The notes under the pieces were generated by a model. It had not been told where the DNA came from, did no database searches, and was given only the letters and a program-made list of their open reading frames with translations. Below are positions 49,901-61,900 of a stretch of DNA of 64,000 bases, one piece after another (the first letter of the stretch is position 1; every line of letters starts with the position of its first letter). Source of the DNA: Schistosoma haematobium (Eukaryota > Platyhelminthes > Trematoda > Strigeidida > Schistosomatidae); contig NC_067195.1 in assembly GCF_000699445.3 (NCBI RefSeq), forward strand, positions 13,638,787-13,702,786. The letters are read 5' to 3'. A program made the translations under genes and the position numbers.

Positions 49901-52900
49901 AGGCTCCAGTTACAGGAAATTCCCTCATATCAGTTTAAATGCCTTATTTTTGTCTGTGGGTTACAATCTGCAGTAAATACAGTTGTCAGAACACGGACTT
50001 TAGCGAGAATTGAACAAGATCCTAATATCAGTCTGCAATCAGTATCAGAAGAATGTCGAAGAATGGTTAATTTGAAGCAAGACACAAATCTAGTAGAAAG
50101 GAACAGTGAACACGTGGAAGTTAGTGCTTTGTGGATATCTTTTAATGGAAATAAAGATTTGTACTCACAGTGAACCCCAAACCGAATGAAACCTCAAACG
50201 TCTTACTGGCGATGCGGTGAGTGGCATTTTAAAAACGTCTGTTTCCGATGTGGTGGATATGGCCATGCCAAAGATTGCCGACCGTCAGCATGAGTTCGGT
50301 AAGGGAAATAAGACGCGGATGTTACAAGAGATATCACAAGTGTTCAATTCTCATCTAAGAGGAAGTACGTGACTGTACTTTTAATGGTAAACCGGTTAAG
50401 CTGCAAGTTGATACCGGGTGTAGCATAACATAAATTTCTAGAGAGACTTCGGTAAAACTTGGTCGACCTCAATATCAACCTGTATGTTATAACGCTAAAA
50501 GTGCCACTGGAACTAATATTACTATTGGAAAAATTCAGCTACCTCTCACATTGGGTGATAAGAATAACACTGGCAAATGTTATATATCTGGGGTCTGTCA
50601 TACTAAATTATTAGGTATTGACTGGATAGATAGATTTGGTTTATGGGATCTACCGTTGAGCACTGTCTGCAATATGATTAATTCAATGGTACCTCAAACG
50701 CTGTAAAGTCAGTTTAGCAGGTTTTGTGTAAAAAAATTGCATGATAAGTTTTCAGATATCTTTGAGGGTAAATTGGGACTAAATGTGAAAGTAATGGCCG
50801 GTATGTATGTCCAGCAGGAAGCGAAACCTGTGTTCCTTCCAAGGAGGCCGGTACCTTATTCGATTACTGATGACTTGGATACAGAACTTGACAGACTGCA
50901 GAGTTCTGGGGTTATTTCTCCTGCAAATTACTCTGCATGGGCAACACCATTATTGATTGTAAAAAATCTAATGGTAAATTACGTGTATGTGTAGACTTCT
51001 CCACTGGGTTAAACAAAGCACTACAGAACCATTTATACCCCTTACCCATCCCATATGGATGCTCCATATTTTCGAAGATTGATTTTTCAGGTGCATATTT
51101 CTAGGTGGAGGTCGAAGAAGTTTGTAGATTCCTGCTGACAGCGAACACACATCGGGGATTGCTCAATTATAATAGACTGCCTTTTTGTATAAAATGTGCC
51201 CCGGCAATTTTTCAAGAAGTCATGGACACCATGTTAAACGATGTTCCGTTTACCATGCCATATATGGATGATATTATTATTGCCAGTAGAAGCGTAGAAG
51301 AATGCTATGACCATTTACAAGATGTTTTTCTCGCATTAGAGAGTATGGCTTTCGTTTAAAAGTAGAAGAGTGTTCATTTTCCATGATAAGTATTATATAT
51401 TTGGGGACAATTACGGATTCCCGTGGACGTAGACCTGATCCTGAAAGGGTGCATGTCATTGTAAATATACCAGCTCCATCTAATGTTAAAATGCTTCAGT
51501 CATGTTTTTGGGAATGACTAACTATTATAGTCACTTTGTGCCAAATATACAAGCCCTTCTTGCTCCTCTATTGAATGCACTGTTAACTAAGAACACTACA
51601 TGTAACTGGAATAAGGAATGTCAAGTGTCCTTTTAAAAAATGAAACAGATCTTGGCGTCTGATTTATTGCTTCCTCACTATGACCCAAACCTTGAGTCAA
51701 TGGCAGCGGCTGACGCATCTGATTCTTCATAAATTTCCTAATGGGTCACGAAAAACCATTTTTCATGCTCCACTCACGCTTACTGTAACTGAAAAGAATT
51801 ATAATCAGATCGAAAAGGGGGCTATAGCCTTAATGTTGGTGGTCGGGAGGTTCCACAAGATGCTATACGGTAGGAATTTTACCTTGCAGACTTGCCATAG
51901 ACCGTTGCTGGCCACATTTAGCTTTAAGAAAGGAATACTTATTCACATTGCAAATCGGCTAACTAGGTGGGCTACTATGTTGCTAGGATATGACTTCGAA
52001 TTACTGTACAAGCCGTCAGCTCGTATGGGTCATACAGACGGGTTGTCGAGGTTAATTGCTAATAGTTTCAAATTAGAGGAAGATAGCGTGGTTGCTTCCA
52101 TATCACTTGCACCGGAAATAGAAAGTATTTTGTGATACTATCAGAATCCTACCAGTTACGGCAGAAGCGGTTGAAGAAGCAACGGCAAATGATTCTCTAC
52201 TTAAAAGAATAAGAGGAGCTGCTTTAAAGGGTTAGAAAGAGGATAGAGTGGATTGAGAGTTTCACAAATTTTTTTGACAAATGGGTCTATATCGATTTAT
52301 GATAATTGTTTGACGTATGGCGATCGCATTGTCATCCCTATATCTCCAGTTTTTTTGTGCTTAGACAGTTTCACACTGGTCATCCGGGAATGAACAGAAT
52401 GAAGGCAGTTATACGTAGTTATGTCTCTTGGCCATTAATGGATAAGATTGTGGAAGAACACTTATTGAGATGTCGTCGATGTGCCGAAGGTGCAAAAGAT
52501 CCATTGAAAGTAAAATCCCAGCCATGGCCAGAGAGGAACAAGCCTTGGGTCCGAGTACACATCAATTATGGTGGACTGTGATAAGCGGACAATATTTTTT
52601 GGTGGTGGTATATTCATACTCTAAATGGCCTGAAATCTATGCTGTATGAAAACCCCCTACATTTGAAACACTGTTACATCTCAGACAACTATTTGGTAGG
52701 TTTGGAACACCTAATGTTTTGGTTTCAGACAACGGAACGCAATTTACATCGAGTTTTCGGAGTTCTGCAAACAAAATGGAATTGAGCACATTAGAACTCC
52801 ACCGTATCACCCTAAGTCAAATGGGCAAGCAGAAAGATTTATTGATATTCTTAAGCGAGCTCTTCTAAAGATGGGAGGAGAAGATAACGTAGAAGAGGCT

Positions 52901-55900
52901 CTGCAACAGTTTATAATTTCTTATGGAATTAAACCTAATCCAAACTGTCCAGCCGAAATAATATTTGGCCGACCGATTAGTACATTTTTTGATGTTTTGA
53001 TCCCGAAAGATAGAACTAGTGGGCTACAAAGTATAAAGGGAATAGTCAGAAAATTCGAGAATTTCAAGCGGGTGACTTAATTTATGCACGTGATTTCCGG
53101 CTAGGAAAGCCAAAATGGATATTTGGGCGTCTGAATAAAAGACTTGGGATGATATTGTATGAAGTAATGGTCGAAAATACACTAATTATTAGACACAAAT
53201 CAACTGCGAGACAGAAAAAATGTTAGTGAGTCATCTAAATTCAAACCTTTGCCAGTGGAAGTATTATGTGAAACACCCAATATCCCACCACCACCTAATG
53301 TTGAAATGAGAAGAATCAGTTGAAATCAGAAGCTAGCCGAAGGTCATCAAAAGAAGGGAAACAAACGAGATTTTTTCAAATAGACCTAAAGTTTAAGTCA
53401 TATGACCAAACTTTGCGAGGGGCTTATGTGTGGGCGAGAATGATAATGACTGGTTATTAGCTTAGTCAGACTAATAGATAGTCTGACAGGTACTAGATGA
53501 GTTATATATTCTCTCACCCTTATTGTTATTATTATTATTATTACTATTAGATTGTTGACTGACTGTTATCGGTCTTTGGTGTGGAAGTATATATACGTTC
53601 TAGTCAGGCAAATCATGTGTTCTTGGTCTGAGTTGTGTTGATGTCGTCTAGAATAGACACTGGGAGTGAATCTAGTGTAGATATTCGTTTAAGGCAAATT
53701 AACGTCCTATTTGTGTAGACGAGATATCCGTCCGTTTAACAATCTCATTTAAACCAAGTTTAATCCAACGCTTTATATCTTCAACTTTGATTAATTCTTA
53801 ATTTGACGCGACAATCATCGGTTGTTTGTTTGATTTATTTGTTTGTATGTTACCGGTATGCTACATTTTACTCAAAGCTTTTCATCAATAAACACCATTG
53901 CTTATTTACGGTATAAATTTTATTCTGTCGATCCATTAAACCTTTATTGCTAGAGTATATGCATTAAACGAAGCGGATAAAATGTAAAACTAAGATTTGA
54001 TGAGTTCATAATCTAATTTGTTAGGTCTGTTCCTAATTACCAATATGAAATATGCACATTACTCGATTGCTCTATTATAGGTTTCTTACTTCACAAGTGT
54101 ATTTCCGTATATCATGTTAACAATTCTTCTCATACGAGGAGCACTCCTCCCAGGCTCAGGAGCAGGTGTACTATATTATTTAACACCTGATTTTTCACGA
54201 TTAACAGATCCCCAAGTATGGGCTGATGCTGCTACACAGATATTTTTCTCTTTGGGCTGTTGCAACGGTGGTTTAATAACTGTGTCAAGTTATAATAAAT
54301 TTAAGAATAACTGTTGTAGGTAAGTGGACAGTATGGTGTTACATCACTGGCATAATTTTGTTTGTCTACATTCATTGATATATGATTATGTCAAGTTATA
54401 TCGCCATTTCTATCAATTGTCTATTGATGCTCGATTTTCGTGGTTAAAATCCCTTTCAAGTAATTGGTCTTATGATAATAGTAAATTATGGCCCTTACTG
54501 TCGAAAGTAATTCAGCTTTAGTGGTTTACATGATTACTCGATGATGCAATACATTTTGCATGGCAAACTTATGTGAAATCTTAAAAATAATAGACTAAAA
54601 TAATGATGGGCCCAGGTACACCGGATTGTTATTATTGTTGACTAGGATGAAATGTCAGTTCAGTTATTTCAAGTTTTTAGCAAAGTTCTAGATAAGGCTA
54701 GTATTTGATTTGAAACCTGAGAGAATATATTATGATTAGTACAAATATCTATGCTGAAAACATTGTCAAGTTTGATTTTATTTACAATACCTGTCAGTTT
54801 TCACTGCGATTTTCTCCTGTTTTCCATCGTTTTCTATTTTCAAATTTTATTTTTAAGACGTTTTATCATTTATGTATGAAGCAAATAGAATTGATGATAC
54901 ATGAAATTCACTCACATTTAACTTTTGGATGTAAACCCATATTCACTAACTTACTTACGCCTGTTACTCCCAATGGAGCATAGGCCGCCGACCAGCATTC
55001 TCCAACCCACTCTGTCCTGGGCCTTCTTTTCTAGTTCCATCCAATTATTGTTCATTTTTCTCATGTCTATTTCAATTTCTCGGCGTAATGTGTTCTTTGG
55101 TCTTCCTCTTTTCCTTTGGCCTTGAGGATTCCATGTGAGGGCTTGTCTTGTGACGCAGTTGAGTGCTTTCCTCAATGTGTATCCTATCCACTTCCAGCAA
55201 TTCTTCCTGATTTCTTCCTCCGCTGGGATCTGGTTTGTTCTTTCACACAGTACGTTGTTGCTAATAGTGTCCGGTCAACGGATCCGAAGTATTTTGCGTA
55301 GATAACTGTTAATAAACACCTGTATCTTCTGGATGATGGCTTTCGTAGTTCTCCAGGTCTCCGCCCAATACAGTAGAACTGTCTTGACATTTGTATTGAA
55401 AAACACTAACTAGAAAAAAAAATATTCAAACCTTCTAAATATTCACTAAGCTTTAAATTTATTGTGAAGTAATGTCAGTATAATGTTACATGTTTTGTTG
55501 TACCTATTTGATTTATTATTAGTAGTAGTTGTAGTAATATATAATTATTATTAATCTAAGGATTGGGACACTAACAAGTTCACATTATGAATTATTATTT
55601 GTATTGTTATTTTGCATGTTTCGTCACTAAATAACTCAGTGCTTTTTATAATCACCATTTATACAGATCTTAAAATTGTAACAATATCATTTTTAGTAAT
55701 ACAACAGAACATTATTGTCTGCTCATGTATATGATGAAAATGAGGATTTAAAGTGCTACTTAAATGAGTTATGTTTGAAACCCTTGGCTTCTATTACCAG
55801 ATTAAGGTGTTGGAGGTAGTTGGCCGGAAACCCTAGGCCTATGTTTCATCCTAGTTGACGCATGACAGCAAAATGTAACTGTACTCTTGAGTGGATTGAT

Positions 55901-58900
55901 GCTACAGGTAGGATTAAAACCCATTTAACCCAGTCCCACAGTCAGAAGTGACCGCTAGCTTATTCAGGTTACAACCATCTTCTATAGGATTCAGATATTT
56001 ATAACTGACCTAACATTCTATAGTGACAGATGCCGATGTACACTATAAAACTAGGTGATGCAGGTTAGCATTTTAAGTACCACTTCAATTCACTCTAGAT
56101 ATTGTAATTATACCTCCGGAAGGGTTAACGGCTAGCATGAAACAATAGGTCCAGGGTTACCTACCAAATGATTACCTTCAGTCACCTACTATCAGACGAA
56201 CATTTAATGTCGATTTATTTAAACCATTAGTGTTGTCAAATTCCAACTTGATCTAGATAATTCAATGAGCATTAATTAACAACACATTAGTCGTTAATTG
56301 GATGTACGTATAATCATGACTTACACATTATACAGTTAAATATTATTATTGTTATTATTTTCTCATTGTTATCATCATGTACTTTCACAACTTCACTTTC
56401 ACTGAATAATTTAAATAGAGATGCTGTCATTGTGGCAATCATTAATTGTGCAACTTCTGTCTATGCTGGTTTTGTGATATTTTCTAATTTGGGTTTTATG
56501 GCTTATCAAAAAAATACAACAATTTCTGAAGTTGCATCCAGCGGTAAGTGACTTCAAATTGCATGCTCATGTGTTTGTGTTTTATCCACAGATAGAAATT
56601 TTGTGTAGATTGTCGTGATGTGTTTGTTACTGTTTTATTTTCATTTCTATTTCGTTAACGTTTTCTCATGTTCTTAGGTTTTTGTTTTCGTTTCTCATTG
56701 ATTAATATTAACCCCATCTGTGTGTAATGTCGATTTGTTTGATAGGACTAATGGATCGATAGTTGCTTTTGTGTAATATAAATATACTATCTTGTTCTGT
56801 GTGTGCCTATTTTTCGTTCCCACCAACATGAATCAAGTAAATTTGCATTTTTTTGCAATTCATAGTCGAATTTGTAAAATTATTTATACGTGTTTCGGCA
56901 TGACGGCTTAATAATCGACTGAAGGGGTTTGGACATTAAAGTATGTATAACCAACTAACACCTACTTCAATGCATTATGGATTAGGTTGGCAGAAATCTG
57001 GGGGCTGACAAGCCGGGGCATAGACAGCTCATAAAGTCAACGAGTTTTGAATTGAACCGTCTTCATAGATATTTGTGTTTGGGCCAGTTTTGCAACCAAT
57101 AAATGGAGATTTTACATGATATCGATCAGAATCGATAACATTAACTCTAATGTATACACTCTTGGCCTTCCGATGTATCTTGAATTTTGAAGAAACCTTA
57201 TGGTATGGAGCTTGCGAATTTTCTCAAATCATATTATTTTTTCGACAACCACAGATACTGTTACTACTTAAACTATTCCACCATTTGACCTGATAATTTA
57301 TTCTTATTGTGTTGTTACGACGTCGCAACTTGAATCAGTGAAAATATGTACCCAATTCTGCGTTATTTTTAATCGATTAACTAATGATCATCAGATACGA
57401 AAACCTGCAATAGACATCACGCCGCTCTGATCTGTCGTTGCTTTCTTCAAATGCTAACAAAAGAAGATGAGTTGTAGGATAAAATGTTTCCATTTGATTT
57501 CGAAGCTTTGTTATTATTTTAACAACAACAGGCTTACAATCTAATGTTATAAAGTTTTTTATTGTACATATGCATATCAGTTTGCAAATTGTGTATCAGT
57601 GTGTTCGATGAATATGTTAACCTTTCTGTTAAAGTTGTGAAGTTTCTTTATGCCGATTGTTGGAATAAACTTAGTATATTGAGAAAAACAACCGGGATTT
57701 TTGAATGTGATGAATTATAATGAAGACTACGAATATTACATAGGTGATATAAGGTCACGATAACAGTCGATTGCCTAAGCTCAGAACAGGTTTGGTTTCT
57801 AATTCATTTTCTATTGTGTGTTTGAATCTTCCTATTGATATTTAGGACTGCAATTGATCAGCTGACGAGTCTTAAATTGCGCTGCTAGCCCCCATTCATT
57901 TTTGCTCATAAGTTTCATTTTCTGATGATATATTTTATAGCTGGTCAACTGTGTAAATGATGAATGGAAGTGAGGAGAGTTATTAAGAGCAATAATCTTC
58001 TAAGAAAAACGTTGAGACAGTTTAGGTCTGATTTTAAATAAATCCTAGGGATTCACTTGTATTGATTGTGCGAACTTTCCCATTGATGTTTGTCACTTTA
58101 ATTGATCAGGCACTTTTATATGAGTGCCGAAGGGAATAACAACTCTGGGATGCGGTTATATCCAACTGATGGACCTCAAATAGGACGAAGCCGGTGTCTT
58201 TGGTTCCACTGGTAGCCACCATACTTCACTGTATCGAATAAATTCTTCGATTTTTTTCAACAATAAAACTGGAAATCGAACACATGTATTGTCGTGGATG
58301 CGTGATCCATCTTTGCTTATGATGCTTGTGACTTAAGGTAATATCAAGGTAGTCCGCACAGGATGCTTATATGTCAAAATGAGACTGATCAATTGCAATC
58401 CTAAACATCAATGGGAAGGTTCAAACAAATAATTCAAAATGAATTAAAATTTCACTCCATTGCACAAGCTAGGGGCTTGTATTTTCTGTAGACAAATCCC
58501 GCGAATAACAAGTTTGATCTGAATACGAAAGTACTTCATGAACCTTATAGTGGAGTCGAACGATACGAGACCAAAAACATGTATGTGATCTGGAGCGGAA
58601 GAAATACCCAACTATGTGAGTAATAGGTGACTCAATTTCTATAAGCATCAGAGAGATACAGGTAATATATATATATACATACGTACTAGAATATACACTC
58701 ATGCATAAAATATCCAGAAGATTACATGTGGTCGAACATATGAGTGATAGAATAAATGAAAATATTAGAATGGTCCATGTTGACTTGAGATGCTACTAAA
58801 TGTCACACTTTTTTTACTTATGATTAAACGATAATTTGTTTTTATTAATTTTATGGCTTCGGAAATGTTTTTCTTTTAACAAAAAGTGACTTGTGTTTGG

Positions 58901-61900
58901 GCAGAAAATCGTTGCAGTACAGTGTTTTTATTCATCATTTTTCTTTTTCAATGATATAATTTCACAATTATCATTTTTATTCTTTTAATCATCAAGGTCC
59001 TGGACTTGCTTTCATTGTATATCCTGAAGCAATGACAAATATGCCACTTTCTAGTCTATGGTCGGTTTTATTCTTCACAATGATGTTAACACTTGGTTTC
59101 GGTTCACAGTTCTCTATATTGGAGACTACTCTTTCTGGTATACAGGATGAATTCAGACGATTAGGTGTTCATCTAACTGAAAGACGTAAAATTGCGTTCC
59201 GGTATGTGTTTAAACTAAACAAAAAACTATCAGCATCGTCTGTTTTTATGTTTGTTGGAAGTTATTTTAATTCAGAACCGACCCAAACTAGGGGACCGTT
59301 GAAAGTCAGGATGTACTGGACAGTCATCGCGTTCTACCACTGGGCTGCTCACCAGTCTGTATAAACGACTCGACTAACATTAGATATGTTAATCTCTTGA
59401 GACCCGCTCAGTGATTTAAAGATTAAGGACTCACATTGAGACTGGTATATCCTGGGCTCGAACCCAAGTAGGTTGTATATCACAACTGCTCAATAGTTCA
59501 TGTTAAGACGAAAGAGCTATTCGGTGCTTCCTGGTTTTCAAGGTTCCTTTAACTAAGGTCAATTACTGATCTCAATAAAAAAATTCGGTTATTTGTTTCA
59601 ATTTCATTACTGTGTTGTTTCATTAATTTGTGTATCATGAAAATAAATATCACATAATTAACTTAGATATTTATGGGTGATACACTCCTTATGGGTTTGC
59701 TTTTCTGTTTTAATTACTTTTTATAGTCTCACATGAAAACAATCTAGGCTAAAATTTCAAGTCCTTATCGCTTAGATATGCAAAATGAAGATCTATTTGT
59801 GTATAGGTTTATTCAAATATGACTAGATTGTATGTTGAAAGATGAAGGCAAATAAATATATGGGTCAGGCACAACAATAAGTTTAATGTTTCACAAAGGA
59901 GAATTGAGGAAATAAAACCATTTTACTCAGAATACGGGAAATTCAGGTCAAGTTATATTTAAAATTTAAAATAAGGAAATTGATCTACTGAGGTTAATTT
60001 TTTTCTTTTAAACTGCTTTATCTATATCGCTTGATCCTAAGGTTATTAGTAATTTAACATAAATCGTAAAAGCTGATCTGTTTATCTTAACACAGATAGG
60101 ATAAGACAGCTTTAAACATTAGTGCATATTGATTAATTCCAGCCTACAAAATGTTGGAATAAGTGAGGTGGGGATTGATTATTATTATGTCATTCATGTG
60201 ACTGTAAAAAACTGATTTGTGAACAGATTTAGAAACTACGTAGTTAGTGGTTAATTTATAATTCAAGACCAGAAATGATCTGCGGGATATTTTCGCTACG
60301 ATTGGTAATGACATATCTCTAGTTCATTTTGATTGTGGATGCTGGAAGTGTATACATTTTTAGTAGGTTCTTTTTTATTATTGTTTAATTGTCTGATTGG
60401 TTATGATATGGTTATGGTTTAAATTTAATTTTGACGATTATATTGGCAAATTCTGCATCTTTTGAACTAGAGAATACATTCACGCAAAAAAAAACCGATT
60501 TGACTACATGACCAATTTTCTCTGTTGAATCCTATACCTAATTGCGTAATCAAGTGATTAATATTATTTTGTATTTTATAATTTACTGTATTGTTTAATG
60601 GGTTTTACGTCACGTACAATAGATGTTGTTTCTCTAACATCTCATTCTTCTTTTAACTTGTATCATCCATACACGCGCGCTGTCTTTAGAGATTATAATA
60701 TATATCATTTAACGTCACTGCAAATATGTATTTATCTTAATTATGTTAACAATTCTCATCTCTTTAAATGAAATGCTAAACATTTAAGTGGATTTTTTAC
60801 GGAAGTTATAGTTTTTATCTTTTGTTTCATACAAACGATATTGAAGTATAATTTTACATTGATGAATGTAGACGTTTCACATCTGCATGGTGAGACAGTT
60901 AGTCAATACCACAAAAGTTTATTGGTAACTTATATGAATCAAACTGACTTAAATCTCATATGGAGCAATAGTTTGGTCAAAAAACTCCAAACATCTTTTG
61001 CTGTAACCGATGCCAATTAGAGATTTTTAGACGAAAATCAAATATTTTACCGGTAGTAAATAAATTTTTCTTCATTTAGTGAATTATTCAAATAATGTCG
61101 CATAGAAAAATCAACAGTGGTGAAATTATTTTTACTTAAATGCTTTTTTAAAATATATTAAGTTTATTAAATTTACACTTGTTATGAAATACACTTCAAG
61201 CTGACTAAAATTTTAAAGTTCAAATTTCATCGGATTTCGTTCGATCTAACAGTTTATGTACATGTGATATTCAATGAAGAACAATATAAGTATTGGATTG
61301 GACAACACGTGGAGCAATAACGTTCGCACTATGTTCAAATAATTCGAAATTAGGATAAATAGTATTGTAAACAACGAAGACTTGTTAAGGTAAAAGCCAA
61401 TTTTTTTATTTATACAAAATTCACACTATGCTTCTGTAGAATATGAAAATCAAACATTAATTATTTCATCTGTATATCTTCTCAGAGTTCTGCTCTACAT
61501 TCTCTATAGTTGTTTTAATCCTGTTATTTTGATTGCTCTCTATTTTCCATCCTTTTCTTTTTATTTCAATTTTCTGCTGGTAAGAATTCCACTTCCTATT
61601 TCCGCTACATACTACTTATGTCTGTCCGCATTAACAGAGCACACCATAATATTTTTGATAATGAAAAATTTTGTGCAAATCATCTCACCATTTATTGTTT
61701 TCCTCAGTCATAGATTTCGTTGTCATACACATTGTTTTTCACAACTAAGGTAAAATATTGGGTAAATTGGTGATAACATTAAATGTGATTATTTTAATGT
61801 TTATTCCTATAATGAGCAATTTCCTTTCGACATTCAAATCTGATTGGATATATCATGATTTCAAATATGGTAAAAACATCTGATACATCAAACCATTCCT

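Larger units (their letters stand above)
49058..53724 (+). mobile_element. Ty3/Gypsy LTR retrotransposon, full structure but broken coding
   Basis: A 4.67-kb element in SLC6 intron 6, sense to the gene, with two near-identical 298-bp LTRs. Between them are gag, a CCHC-like zinc knuckle, protease, RT, RNase H and integrase remnants in Gypsy order. Many stops and frameshifts interrupt them. No clear target-site duplication was found beside the LTRs. Near-identical LTRs with wrecked coding suggest a copy already defective when it was mobilised in trans, or LTR gene conversion. Confidence 0.93.
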
